The notes under the pieces: generated by a model | Told to the model about the DNA's origin: nothing | The model's input: only the letters and a program-made list of their open reading frames with translations | The model's database searches: none | Source of the DNA: Bacteroidales bacterium H4 | GTDB taxonomy: Bacteria > Bacteroidota > Bacteroidia > Bacteroidales > Muribaculaceae | Direction of reading: 5' to 3' | DNA length: 48,742 nt | NCBI GenBank assembly: GCA_001701165.1 | Contig: DAAP01000008.1 | Coordinates: forward strand, 1 to 48,742 | Translations under genes and position numbers: made by a program | Shown here: in pieces, positions 1 to 8,470 of the stretch | Layout of the letters: each line of letters starts with the position of its first letter | Position numbering within the stretch: position 1 is the first letter of the stretch

Positions 1-14
1 CTTAAAAGGAATGA

Positions 15-45
15 TTTAGAAAACGAGAGAAAATCCTTAATTTTG
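15..45 (+). promoter_or_regulatory. Bacteroidetes-type promoter of the CvfB-like gene
   Basis: A TAATTTTG element at 38-45 matches the Bacteroidetes -7 consensus TAnnTTTG. A weak -33 element (TTTA, 15-18) lies 19 bp upstream. Transcription would start near base 52, giving a leader of about 27 nt before the ATG at 79. Confidence 0.55.
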
Positions 46-78
46 TAGAGTAATATTTCAGCAAAACAACGATACGAT

Positions 79-987
79 ATGTTCAAAATAGGCAAAATCA
101 ATAGCTTAACGATATTGGAACGCAGTGATTACGGGCTTTACCTTGGCGTAATCGATGATACTTCAGCCGACTCGCCACAGGTGAAGCACGCTACAGAAGA
201 ACTTAGTGATGCTTCTCCCACGCGTGTGCTTTTGCCTAATAGATATTGTACTGCCGATATGACTATCGGCTCGACACTTGATGTCTTTGTCTATAACGAT
301 AGTGAAGACCGTCTTGTAGCAACGACGGAGAAGCCGATAGCCATGGTAGGCGAATTTGCGTACTTGCAAGTGCGAGATGTCAATCGTATCGGAGCTTTCC
401 TTGACTGGGGGCTTTCCAAGGATTTGCTTGTACCTTTTGCCGAACAGCGGTCGCGTATGCACATTGATGGCATATACTTGGTATATGTATACCTGGACAA
501 TGCTACCGGTCGTATAGCGGCTACGGCAAAGATTGGGAAATATTTGGACAATGTTCCGACTGATTACAAGCACGGGCAGGCGGTCAATGTTCTGGTGACC
601 GAGCGCACCGATATAGGGTGGCGCGTGATTGTGGAGAACTTGCATCGCGGTATGCTGTATGCCAATGAATTATACGACACGTTGCAAAGCGGTCAACGAC
701 TGAAGGCTTACGTCAAGAATGTACGTCGCAGCGATGGCCGCGTAGACCTGACACTCACAGCTCCCGGTGTCGGCGGTCGTGCTCGGTCTTTATCTGACAC
801 AATCCTCGAAAAGCTGAAACAAGGAGATATGCCGCTTACCGACAAGTCTTCGCCGGACGAAATAGCCGCCCTGCTGCATTGCTCGAAAAAGGATTTTAAG
901 CGAGCCGTCGGAATGTTGTATCGCGAGCGCCGTGTCACGATAGACCACGCCACCGGAGCCGTTGGCCTGCCGTCAAATAATAAATAG
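79..987 (+). CDS. CvfB-like S1 RNA-binding protein
   Basis: 302 aa with the architecture of the CvfB/YitL family: repeated S1-type beta-barrel modules over roughly residues 1-225, then a linker and a winged-helix-like C-terminus (about 235-295, containing DEIAALLHCSKKDFKRAVG). The segment around residues 93-115 (RDVNRIGAFLDWGLSKDLLVP) is the characteristic S1 core of the family. Members bind RNA and are described as regulators of virulence or gene expression in Firmicutes; the role in Bacteroidetes is not established. Length fits the family (about 280-300 aa). It has its own promoter and is followed after 38 bp by a flavin reductase-like gene on the same strand. Confidence 0.85.
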   Translation: MFKIGKINSLTILERSDYGLYLGVIDDTSADSPQVKHATEELSDASPTRVLLPNRYCTADMTIGSTLDVFVYNDSEDRLVATTEKPIAMVGEFAYLQVRDVNRIGAFLDWGLSKDLLVPFAEQRSRMHIDGIYLVYVYLDNATGRIAATAKIGKYLDNVPTDYKHGQAVNVLVTERTDIGWRVIVENLHRGMLYANELYDTLQSGQRLKAYVKNVRRSDGRVDLTLTAPGVGGRARSLSDTILEKLKQGDMPLTDKSSPDEIAALLHCSKKDFKRAVGMLYRERRVTIDHATGAVGLPSNNK

Positions 988-1025
988 TGTTTCAAAATCT
1001 CTAACCTTTTTTCAATCAGATTTAT

Positions 1026-1595
1026 ATGAAGAGTTTCGGATCAAAGCCATGGGTACTGCCGCAGTTGGTACTCGTCATCGGCACTTACGACAAATATCAT
1101 ACGCCCAATGCGATGAATGCCGCGTGGGCCGGGCAATGGGATTATGAGAAAATTGTGATTTCGTTGGGCAGTCACGCAACCACCGACAACCTTAGGATAA
1201 ATGGCGATTTTACTGTCGCTTTTGCCACTGTCGATACTATGGTGGCTGCTGATTATGTGGGCCTTGTGAGCGGACGAAAGGTCCGTGACAAGGTCGCTCG
1301 TGCCGGCTTGGAGTCGAAACAAGCCGGCAACGTGGATGCTCCGGTATTCAGTGCCTTTCCTATGACGCTCGAGTGTCGGGTGTCCCGGATGATAGACGAA
1401 AGCGAAACCGGATGCTATCTTGTCGGCGATATCGTCAATGTGCTGTGTGACGAGCGATACCTTGCAGCAGACGGCAAGCCGGATGTCACCAAACTTAACC
1501 TGATAACATTCGACCCGATACATAACGGCTATATCCGGCTGGGCGAGCGCGTCGGCGATGCCTTCTCGGCCGGCAATGCATTCAAAGATAAGTGA
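1026..1595 (+). CDS. Flavin reductase-like FMN-binding protein
   Basis: 189 aa, a complete flavin reductase-like split-barrel protein of the small NAD(P)H:FMN oxidoreductase superfamily. The N-terminus (VIGTYDKYHTPNAMNAAWAG) has the family pattern of a beta strand followed by an asparagine-rich loop that contacts FMN. The middle segment (DFTVAFATVDTMVAADYVGLVSGRKVRDK) matches the conserved second strand and helix. Such proteins bind FMN and usually reduce flavin or a small substrate in the cytoplasm; the substrate cannot be told from sequence. It sits between the CvfB-like and AlkD-like genes with short gaps, so co-transcription with both is plausible. Confidence 0.85.
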   Translation: MKSFGSKPWVLPQLVLVIGTYDKYHTPNAMNAAWAGQWDYEKIVISLGSHATTDNLRINGDFTVAFATVDTMVAADYVGLVSGRKVRDKVARAGLESKQAGNVDAPVFSAFPMTLECRVSRMIDESETGCYLVGDIVNVLCDERYLAADGKPDVTKLNLITFDPIHNGYIRLGERVGDAFSAGNAFKDK

Positions 1596-1630
1596 ATATA
1601 ATAACGGCTCCAAGAAAGTGCTAAAGAGAT

Positions 1631-2386
1631 ATGGCTGAAGCGTCTGATGTGATTGCCGCTTTGTCCGAGATGCAAGACGATGCGCAGCGTCTAATTCTCC
1701 TTCGGTTTTTTAAGACCGGACCGGGAGAATATGGCGAGGGTGACCGCTTTTTAGGGCTTCGCGTACCGCAGACGCGCGAAGTGGTCAAGCGGTTTCGCCT
1801 GAGTGTGCCTTTGGACCAAATAGCCGTGCTGTTACAGTCTCCATGGCATGAGGTACGACTATGCGGATTTCTGTTGCTTGTTGAGGAGATGAAGGCCGCA
1901 ACGCCGTCAAAGCGCATTGCCCCCACCAAATATGCCGATAGGCGCGAACAGATTGCTCGTTTTTATCTGACGTATGCCCGGCGGGCCAACAATTGGGATC
2001 TCGTGGACCTCTCGGCCGGATACATCTTGGGCGCATGGCTGTTGCAGCCTTGTATCGACGGAACTTATCCCGACCGCAGGATACTTGACGACCTTGCGAG
2101 AAGTACCAACTTATGGGAACAGCGTATAGCCATTGTCAGCACCTCGGCATTGATACGCGCCGGCCAATATGAGGACACACTACGCATCGCCGACAAACTG
2201 CTCGGCCATCCACATGACCTCATACACAAGGCCGTAGGATGGATGCTACGCGAGGTCGGCAAGAAGGATATTGCATTGCTTCGCCGCTATCTCTCCGACC
2301 GATACAGCCGAATGCCGCGTACCGCCTTACGCTATGCCATTGAGCGCATGGACGCCCCCGAGCGCCAAGCATGGCTCAGCCGCTGA
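1631..2386 (+). CDS. AlkD-like DNA alkylation repair protein
   Basis: 251 aa, all-helical HEAT-like repeat protein of the DNA alkylation repair (AlkC/AlkD) superfamily. Recognisable features are FLGLRVPQTREVVKRF near residues 37-52, a helix beginning SPWHEVRLCGFLLL, and the signature NNWDLVDLSA near residues 120-129. That last segment contains the conserved W and D that in AlkD lie near the flipped-out base. Family members excise N3- and N7-alkylpurines without inserting a residue into the helix. Length matches AlkD-type proteins (about 230-250 aa). It is the last gene of a rightward run and ends before a bidirectional terminator. Confidence 0.85.
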   Translation: MAEASDVIAALSEMQDDAQRLILLRFFKTGPGEYGEGDRFLGLRVPQTREVVKRFRLSVPLDQIAVLLQSPWHEVRLCGFLLLVEEMKAATPSKRIAPTKYADRREQIARFYLTYARRANNWDLVDLSAGYILGAWLLQPCIDGTYPDRRILDDLARSTNLWEQRIAIVSTSALIRAGQYEDTLRIADKLLGHPHDLIHKAVGWMLREVGKKDIALLRRYLSDRYSRMPRTALRYAIERMDAPERQAWLSR

Positions 2387-2443
2387 TAGGATTGACCAAT
2401 CCGATTTGAAGAATCGGTAATCGACCTGTAGCCGATATAATAC

Positions 2444-2486
2444 AAGCAAGCCCAAATCCCGCTTTTATGGAATTTGGGCTTGCTTT
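2444..2486. terminator. Bidirectional rho-independent terminator
   Basis: A perfect 14-bp inverted repeat, AAGCAAGCCCAAAT (2444-2457) and ATTTGGGCTTGCTT (2472-2485), separated by 14 nt. It lies between two convergent genes, the rightward AlkD-like gene and the leftward BspA-like gene. On the + strand it runs into TTTATTG, so it probably serves both. Confidence 0.8.
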
Positions 2487-2514
2487 ATTGATTGCTAATC
2501 TGTTATTGGTCGAG

Positions 2515-3630
2515 TTATCGTGCGACCTTGAAGGTGCGGCCGGCGACCTTGACGATGTAGACGCCCTTGGTCGGCAGCGCGATAGTGCGCTCAGTGCCAC
2601 GGTATACGAGTCGTCCGTCAACAGCGAATATGTCTACTTCGGAGCAGCAATCTGTGCCCAAAATGCAGATACAGCCGTTAGAGACTGATACATTTAGGGC
2701 ATTATCTTGAGTCTCATTGATGCCGAGATTTTTCTCGAACGTGACCTGTAAGGTATTGTCCGTGGTGACATCGTTTACTTGTAGCTCGTTTTGTTCGACC
2801 ATAGCCGTGACGTCTTGTCCGTTTAGCAACACTTGAGAAACGACACAATCGTTTTCGGGTAAGAACTTAAAGGACAAGTTCTCATTGACGCCGACATTCG
2901 TTAGTATCGGTGTTTCATAGTCGGCAGTTAGGCCATTGAACGATACCTTACCGTTATCGCTGCACGATACATTTACATAGTAGTATGTACCAAGTTCTGG
3001 GTCTTCCACTATTTTGTTGAAGAGTTTCCAGTTAAGCTGCTCATATAGGAGCTTTGTGCCTACCGGGACATACAGTGTTGCCCTGCCATACGAACCCTCG
3101 AAAGTGTTGGCATCGATTTTCCACGGCTGCTGATATTCGACCTTAACCTCTGTCAAGCCGCAGTCTTTGAAGTGCCCCCAAGGATTGGTGTCAAGACTAC
3201 CGGGTATAATATGGGCAGATTTAGGAATATGGATACTTGTCAATCCGGAACAGCCTTTAAATGCTCCCGCCAAAATCTCCTTGACACCGGCGGCAATGTT
3301 TACTTCCGAAAGGTTTTTGCAGCCATAAAATGCACCACCGCCAATCGTTTTTACCGATGATGGAATATCCAAAGACTGCAGAGATGCATTAATACGCGCA
3401 GCATATGTATTGATTAGAGTAACGTCGTATATTTTGCCTAAATACTGCACCTGTGCCGGGATAGACACCGCCGCCGACAACCACGATCCGGAAATCTTGT
3501 AGATTCCTACCTCTCCGTCTGTTGTGGTGAAGTATGTTATTCCGTCCTGTGTAAACGTGACGGCTCGCCCGGGCATAGTGCAAAGTGCCAAGGCGCAGGC
3601 AATTAAAAAAGTACGTAATGCTGTTTTCAT
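2515..3630 (-). CDS. BspA-like leucine-rich repeat secreted protein
   Basis: 371 aa from the ATG at 3630; this start is preferred over one 8 codons upstream because it begins directly at a signal peptide (MKTALRTFLIACALALCTMPGRA). About residues 70-150 hold a few BspA-type leucine-rich repeats of the pattern LxSxxIPxSVKxIGGGAFxGCxxL. These are followed by a segment with YVPxGTKxLYEQ, a beta-rich linker and a C-terminal domain ending in GVYIVKVAGRTFKVAR, which resembles a type IX secretion sorting tail. BspA-like proteins are usually surface-exposed or secreted adhesins. The last 86 bp are nearly identical to the end of the larger BspA-like gene at 4526-6199. Confidence 0.85.
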   Translation of the reverse strand: MKTALRTFLIACALALCTMPGRAVTFTQDGITYFTTTDGEVGIYKISGSWLSAAVSIPAQVQYLGKIYDVTLINTYAARINASLQSLDIPSSVKTIGGGAFYGCKNLSEVNIAAGVKEILAGAFKGCSGLTSIHIPKSAHIIPGSLDTNPWGHFKDCGLTEVKVEYQQPWKIDANTFEGSYGRATLYVPVGTKLLYEQLNWKLFNKIVEDPELGTYYYVNVSCSDNGKVSFNGLTADYETPILTNVGVNENLSFKFLPENDCVVSQVLLNGQDVTAMVEQNELQVNDVTTDNTLQVTFEKNLGINETQDNALNVSVSNGCICILGTDCCSEVDIFAVDGRLVYRGTERTIALPTKGVYIVKVAGRTFKVAR

Positions 3631-3647
3631 AAATATAATAATTAAAG

Positions 3648-4454
3648 TTACCACATAATTGTATGATCATAATAAGATGGTGCTTCACCATTATGGCTAT
3701 AGCCTATAGCAACGGCATAGCCGTTATCATCCAATACCCAGGTATAGTCACCTCCTATTGGAAGATGCTTAGTCGCTTCCCCCAACAATCCGGCCCAATA
3801 TGCGATGTCCATCTCATCAAGGTCTATGGCAAAACAACGATCGAAGAACATTGCTCCGCATTTATTGGGTATCGGGTTATCGCCATAGTTAATAGTTGTG
3901 GTATAAACATCACTATCGGTTTCGCTCGTTTGGACGACCTTAATAATGTCGCCATTCTTATACGTGATGTCCGTCAGCTCGTTACCGCCTTCGGTACGTT
4001 TCATCCAACACATTTGCCCGTCTGAATTGTACCTGAACCACCACTCCTCATAACCCTCTCCGGTGTCTCCTAACGAATCTTTGTACACCTGCTTGCAGTA
4101 GTCGACAAAGCCATTTTCTCCGAGAGTCATGTAAAACGTCCAATTGACAGGATCGGTTATAATGACGTCATAACCCCCGTTTTTGCCTTCCATCGGATAC
4201 TCGACAGTTAGAGTGTTGTCGAATTGCTGTTTGTCTTTGGTATCAAAGCGAATAACACGGCCTGACGTATCGTATTCAATCAACCAATCGTCAAAACCTT
4301 TGGGGAGTCCGGCGGTGAACACTTTTGCCGGGTTGACTTGCTCCCTCCTATATGAAGGGCTGTCTTCATCCTCGCCACAAGAAGTCAAGGCCATGCTACT
4401 TGCCAGTGTCACGGCAAGAGCCGTAAAAAACGTTGTGAGTTTTCTCTTTTTCAT
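3648..4454 (-). CDS. Uncharacterised lipoprotein
   Basis: 268 aa from the ATG at 4454, chosen because MKKRKLTTFFTALAVTLASS begins a lipoprotein signal peptide ending in the lipobox ALTSC, with the cysteine followed by GEDED. An acidic stretch after the cysteine is typical of Bacteroidetes lipoproteins, sometimes as a surface-export signal. The mature part is rich in Tyr, Trp and Asp and predicted beta-stranded (motifs such as WLIEYDTSGRVIRFD and EEWWFRYNSDGQMCWMKR resemble YD/RHS-type or DUF4595-like beta-sheet lipoproteins). I cannot assign a function. It sits between two BspA-like genes on the same strand and is probably co-expressed with them. Confidence 0.75.
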   Translation of the reverse strand: MKKRKLTTFFTALAVTLASSMALTSCGEDEDSPSYRREQVNPAKVFTAGLPKGFDDWLIEYDTSGRVIRFDTKDKQQFDNTLTVEYPMEGKNGGYDVIITDPVNWTFYMTLGENGFVDYCKQVYKDSLGDTGEGYEEWWFRYNSDGQMCWMKRTEGGNELTDITYKNGDIIKVVQTSETDSDVYTTTINYGDNPIPNKCGAMFFDRCFAIDLDEMDIAYWAGLLGEATKHLPIGGDYTWVLDDNGYAVAIGYSHNGEAPSYYDHTIMW

Positions 4455-4525
4455 ATGCTCTAAAAATTTGATTATTAGGCGTATATAGCGCAAATTGGCC
4501 TATACACCTGTTATTTACGACTAAT

Positions 4526-6199
4526 TTATAGTGCGACTTTGAAGGTGCGGCCGGCGACCTTGACGATATAGACGCCCTTGGTCGGCAGGGCGATAGTGCG
4601 GTCAGTGCCTCGGTATATCTCCATGCCGCTCATATCATACACACGGATTTCATCGGATACGTCCGCGCCACTCACTTCGACCTGTCCGTCACGCACATTG
4701 ACGCAGATGCCACCCTCGTCAGCCGTCACATCGTCCACGCCGCCGAAGTCTTTCTCCTCCACATGCCGGAAGTTGCGCCAGCATGCCGGTTTCGAGTATG
4801 CATCCTTTGCCGTCTTGGGCACATAAAGTGTCGCATCACGGTAGGTTTCATATGCAAAAGTTCCACCGGCCGCGATTGGTGGCTGTGTGCTATGGACATT
4901 TACTGCCTTGATGTTTGTACAACCCCAAAAAGCATAAAAATCAAATACTGCTTTTGACCCTTGGATTGTGACAGCCGTAACCCCTGTACAGCCATAGAAA
5001 GCGTTTTTACCAATTGTTTCTACGTTTTGTGGAATTGTTATTTCTGATTGAAGCCCTGTGCAGCCGTTAAAAGCATTTCCTCCAATAGTTATGACAGCAT
5101 TTGGAATCGCTAGAGTTTTCAATTCTGAACAGTTTAAGAATGCTCCATCGCCAATAGTTGTAACAGATTTGCCAAACTCTAAGAATGCCATTCTGAGACA
5201 ACCGGCGAATGCACCCTCACAGATGGTAGTGACGGAATTGGGAATGGTCACGGAAGTGAGCCCGGAACAGCCGGAGAAGGCGTATTCGCCAATGGAAGTG
5301 ACGGAGTTGCCGATGGTTACCGAAGTCAGCCCGGAGCAGTTACGAAAAGCATCCTTACCGATGGAAGTGACGGAGTTACCGATGGTTGCCGAAGTCAGCC
5401 CGGAGCAGTGGGAGAAAGTGTGGTCGCCGATTGAAGTAACGGAGTTGGGGATGGTTACGGAGGTAAGCTCGGTGCAGCCGTAGAAGGCGTGGCTGCCGAT
5501 AGAAGTGACAGAGTTGCCAATGGTCACGGAAGTCAGCCCAGAGCAGCCGGAGAAGGCGTTATCGCCGATTGAAGTGACAGAGTTGCCAATGGTCACGGAA
5601 GTCAGCCCGGAGCAGCCGGAGAAGGCGTTATCACCGATTGAAGTGACGGAGTTTGGGATGGTCACAGAAGTGAGCCCGGTGCAGTTGCAGAAGGCGTATT
5701 CACCGATAGAAGTGACTGAGTTTGGTATAGTTACGGATGTCAGACTATGACAGGACTCGAATGCCCGATTCCCTATAGTGATAACAGAGGCCGGAATGGC
5801 AACGAATGTTAGCTTTGTACAGTTTGAAAAAACGCCAATGCCAACAAATGTAACCGAACTTGGTATAACTACCGATGTCAGCCCAGTGTTAAAAAAAGCA
5901 TAATCACTAATAGTCTTTATTGAGTTAGGAATGGACACTGACAACATATCCTTACAGAAACAGAATGCCTTATGGTCAATCGCGACAACGGAATATTGTG
6001 TTCCATCACAACTTATGGTTTCAGGGATAATAACGATGCCGCTATACGAATTATCTCCATTGTGTGTAACCATTGCTGTTTTACTCGCATCGTCTATTTC
6101 GTAATATATGCCGTCAACCTTAACATCGTGGGCGAAAGATACAGCAGGGAGTACGGCCAAGCAAACGACCGTAAGCAATTGTTTAGCTATATAATTCAT
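4526..6199 (-). CDS. BspA-like leucine-rich repeat protein with near-identical tandem repeats
   Basis: 557 aa from the ATG at 6199, where a signal peptide starts (MNYIAKQLLTVVCLAVLPA, then SFAHD). Residues about 60-440 are a continuous run of 23-residue BspA-type repeats with consensus SVTIPNSVTSIGDNAFSGC followed by SGLT. At least eight consecutive copies in the middle are almost identical at the DNA level (69-bp units, about 5224-5742). A segment with LYVPKTAKDAYSKP marks the end of the solenoid. The C-terminus (IRVYDMSGMEIYRG to TFKVAL) is a sorting-type tail shared with the neighbour at 2515-3630. Surface adhesin or binding protein is the likely role by family; the ligand is unknown. Confidence 0.88.
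   Translation of the reverse strand: MNYIAKQLLTVVCLAVLPAVSFAHDVKVDGIYYEIDDASKTAMVTHNGDNSYSGIVIIPETISCDGTQYSVVAIDHKAFCFCKDMLSVSIPNSIKTISDYAFFNTGLTSVVIPSSVTFVGIGVFSNCTKLTFVAIPASVITIGNRAFESCHSLTSVTIPNSVTSIGEYAFCNCTGLTSVTIPNSVTSIGDNAFSGCSGLTSVTIGNSVTSIGDNAFSGCSGLTSVTIGNSVTSIGSHAFYGCTELTSVTIPNSVTSIGDHTFSHCSGLTSATIGNSVTSIGKDAFRNCSGLTSVTIGNSVTSIGEYAFSGCSGLTSVTIPNSVTTICEGAFAGCLRMAFLEFGKSVTTIGDGAFLNCSELKTLAIPNAVITIGGNAFNGCTGLQSEITIPQNVETIGKNAFYGCTGVTAVTIQGSKAVFDFYAFWGCTNIKAVNVHSTQPPIAAGGTFAYETYRDATLYVPKTAKDAYSKPACWRNFRHVEEKDFGGVDDVTADEGGICVNVRDGQVEVSGADVSDEIRVYDMSGMEIYRGTDRTIALPTKGVYIVKVAGRTFKVAL
5224..5742 (-). repeat. Tandem 69-bp repeats inside the BspA-like gene
   Basis: About eight consecutive 69-bp units encode the 23-residue repeat. 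Two adjacent units coding NSVTSIGDNAFSGCSGLT are identical at protein level and nearly so in DNA (around 5510-5650). Homogeneity this high suggests recent duplication or gene conversion, and the array could expand or contract by slippage. The complementary strand is also open through much of the array, a by-product of the repeat composition. Confidence 0.85.
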
Positions 6200-6209
6200 G
6201 GGTATGTGC

Positions 6210-6728
6210 TTAGATATTGATTTGTTTATTGATATCACAGGGGGTCATTGTGGAGGAATAGGGTGCCATTAATGGATGCTTGGGTGAGCCGTCCAGATTC
6301 AAAGCTGTCCCTATTTGGTAATACTTGGGGCTGTATTGCTTGATTGCTTCCATGATGTCGCGAAGGCAGGGTCGTAGATACTTACGGCTATTGATGTTGC
6401 CGCCATAGGCCATAAGTATTGAGGCCTCGGGATGCGACGATACGACATTGACGATTTCCTGTATGTTGGCGGTATGAAGAGCGGCATCGCACTCTTGCGG
6501 CAAGACTGCCGGATTGGTTGCACGCAACGGATAGACGTTGAGCATCACGAAGCTGTCGAAGCCATAACGCTCGGCAAAGCCCATAACGCGGCGCATCGTT
6601 GGATCAGGTTTGTTCTTATCCGCCGTACTAGGATTGATGCCAAAGACTATCAGTGGGTTATCACCTTTGTTTGTGAGAGAGTAGCGAACATGTTCGTCTC
6701 CCACCATTTTTACTATATCGTATTTCAT
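6210..6728 (-). CDS. DUF1643 domain protein
   Basis: 172 aa; nearly the whole protein is the DUF1643 domain. Visible family features are the N-terminal RYSLTNKGDNPLIVFGINPSTAD, then PDPTMRRVMGFAERYGFDSFVMLNVYPLRAT and a later ILMAYGGNI. The biochemical function of DUF1643 is unknown; the family is frequent in phages and mobile or accessory regions. The ATG overlaps the stop of the upstream Nmad2-like gene by 4 bp (6725-6728), so the two are almost certainly translated from one message. It ends only 11 bp before the start codon of the BspA-like gene. Confidence 0.85.
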   Translation of the reverse strand: MKYDIVKMVGDEHVRYSLTNKGDNPLIVFGINPSTADKNKPDPTMRRVMGFAERYGFDSFVMLNVYPLRATNPAVLPQECDAALHTANIQEIVNVVSSHPEASILMAYGGNINSRKYLRPCLRDIMEAIKQYSPKYYQIGTALNLDGSPKHPLMAPYSSTMTPCDINKQINI

Positions 6729-7408
6729 AGCTCTTGTTTTTGGATTCCGTTTGTGAATTGTTTGAATTCGTTGATGAATTTACGAGGTGCCTCGTCATCA
6801 GCGTTATTGACGCGATGGCCAACGCCGGTTGGTATAATAGGACGATTCAGAGGCGTATACGGATTTGCTGCACCGAAGTAATAAAACTCTTCGCAGATTA
6901 GGACAAACTTGCCGCTCAAGTCTGTGTTCATATTCCATTCTTCATGGAACCGATTTGGTATCTGTCTGAACCCTAACGGTGCTTTTTCGTCCGGCATATA
7001 GATATTGTCTCCGAAATCGTCGGACAGACTTGCCTCAGTCGATTTTGCGATGCAACCGACAGACGCTACGACCTCCTTAGCTCCGCATCCGCTACCTTTT
7101 GTCTCTACAAAAGAGACATTGAATGACTTAGGCCGTTTTTGCTTATACTGTTCCCAGTACTCGGCATAGGTCAGTTTCTTTGTAACGCGGCCAATCCATA
7201 CAAGTTTTTCTGCTCCTTTTTTGCCTTGATAGAGAATCTTTTTATCGGCATTCCTTACAATGTTAGCAGTGAAAGCCGCGACCCAGTCGCCAACTTCTGC
7301 AGTACGTCTGATTGCTGGTTTGCAGTTGGCAAGTGTAAGAACCCCTTGAAAAGGATTCGGCGCGAATCCGGTATCATATGTTTCGCGATAAGTGTACAGT
7401 TTTGTCAT
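6725..7408 (-). CDS. Nmad2-like (nucleotide modification associated domain 2) protein
   Basis: 227 aa. The N-terminus carries the pattern I associate with the Nmad2 family: YTYRETYDTGFAPNPFQGVL, then LANCKPAIRR and EVGDWVAAF, in which GFAPNPF and TLAxCKPxIRRxAxxGDW are the hallmarks. The remainder includes the segment AEYWEQYKQKRP and an aromatic-rich C-terminus (EEFYYFGAANPYTPLN). Nmad domains were proposed from gene neighbourhoods to act with DNA base hypermodification systems; no activity is proven for this one. It overlaps the DUF1643 gene by 4 bp and follows the membrane-protein gene by 11 bp. No methyltransferase, glycosyltransferase or restriction enzyme is visible nearby. Confidence 0.75.
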   Translation of the reverse strand: MTKLYTYRETYDTGFAPNPFQGVLTLANCKPAIRRTAEVGDWVAAFTANIVRNADKKILYQGKKGAEKLVWIGRVTKKLTYAEYWEQYKQKRPKSFNVSFVETKGSGCGAKEVVASVGCIAKSTEASLSDDFGDNIYMPDEKAPLGFRQIPNRFHEEWNMNTDLSGKFVLICEEFYYFGAANPYTPLNRPIIPTGVGHRVNNADDEAPRKFINEFKQFTNGIQKQEL

Positions 7409-7419
7409 TGTTAAATCTG

Positions 7420-8451
7420 TTAGTTATTAAGTGTTCGATACTCGGCGATTAGGGCGAGGAGTTCGGAGAGGGTATGCGCGATGTCTTCTGCTGGGGTTTG
7501 TTGTGGGAAGGCGCGGTATAGGTACTTATGGGGCGCTTTCGCGTTCCATTGCTTATAAGGCTCTCTGCCTTGCCATAACCCTTCCACAAGTTCTCGTGTC
7601 GCGTTTTCATCGTATGCGCGAGTGAAGAGCACAATGGATAGGTTGTCGCCGTCCTTGCATAAATCCACAGCAACAGTTTTCGGGCCTTTGATATACTTGC
7701 CTGTTTTGGGACTGTGGTCAAAGTATAAGTCGTGAACCAGACACTCTTGTCCGTAATTGTAGCGTTTGAATCCGGCGCTGTTGGTCAATGCTCCAATAAG
7801 GTCAAGCCGCTGCTTTATTGTCAGATGGTCGCTTTTACCCAGTGCCTCCTTGGTTGCGGTATCGACATTGCGCCGGTACTCGTCCATAGTATCCGGCTGC
7901 ACCAACAAGGCTTGGAAATTTAACAGAGTGTTCTTCCAATCCTCGCTATCAACCTTGATTACGTCTTCGGTTGATTCGTAAAGCTCCTTAGTGAATACAT
8001 TGGCGATATTGAAGAGCGGTGCCAGCATATCATTGCGGTCGTCTTCACCGTTCTTTATTTTGACTATGATTTCGCGAACATTTTCGCTTATTTCGCGTAT
8101 TGACTGCGAGCCGGTGTGCATGGCGATGTTGGCTACCTGGAACTGCAACTGGATTTCTTCCTGCGGCTCGATTTTCAAGTCTTGCACTACATCACACAGT
8201 TTCTGGAGAAAAGCCTTATATATTATCAATCGTTCCTCAAACACCTTTGCGCTACGTTTGGCATTGCGTTCTTTGTCTCCCTGCCCCTTCAAAAGCAACT
8301 GCGTGATTACAGCAGTAATTACAACGCCAAGGATGGCGGCGAGCAAGCGTGCAGGCAGTTCCTCCTCGCCGAACACCTTGAAGTATACGGCGAAAAGGAA
8401 CACCATAACGGCACACGCTATAGTAATAATGATATAGCGATTGTTTCGCAT
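7420..8451 (-). CDS. Uncharacterised membrane protein with two N-terminal TM helices
   Basis: 343 aa. Two hydrophobic helices lie at about residues 5-24 (YIIITIACAVMVFLFAVYF) and 33-54 (ARLLAAILGVVITAVITQLL). A charged stretch (KGQGDKERNAKRSAKVFEER) and a long, largely helical cytoplasmic region follow, probably partly coiled coil, and then a mixed alpha/beta C-terminal part (about residues 225-340) with VHDLYFDHSPKTGKYI and LSIVLFTRAYDENATRELV. I recognise no catalytic motif. It lies between the 77-aa gene (19 bp) and the Nmad2-like gene (11 bp), so it is part of the same transcription unit. It could be a membrane-anchored effector or sensor for the cluster, which is inference only. Confidence 0.75.
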   Translation of the reverse strand: MRNNRYIIITIACAVMVFLFAVYFKVFGEEELPARLLAAILGVVITAVITQLLLKGQGDKERNAKRSAKVFEERLIIYKAFLQKLCDVVQDLKIEPQEEIQLQFQVANIAMHTGSQSIREISENVREIIVKIKNGEDDRNDMLAPLFNIANVFTKELYESTEDVIKVDSEDWKNTLLNFQALLVQPDTMDEYRRNVDTATKEALGKSDHLTIKQRLDLIGALTNSAGFKRYNYGQECLVHDLYFDHSPKTGKYIKGPKTVAVDLCKDGDNLSIVLFTRAYDENATRELVEGLWQGREPYKQWNAKAPHKYLYRAFPQQTPAEDIAHTLSELLALIAEYRTLNN

Positions 8452-8470
8452 GGCTTGAAGTGTGTCAGAA

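Noticed and set aside
5058..5750. Two long open frames on the + strand with repeats of the type EVTELPMVTEVSPEQ
   Set aside because: They are the complement of the 69-bp repeats of the BspA-like gene; the real protein, with signal peptide and family match, is on the minus strand.
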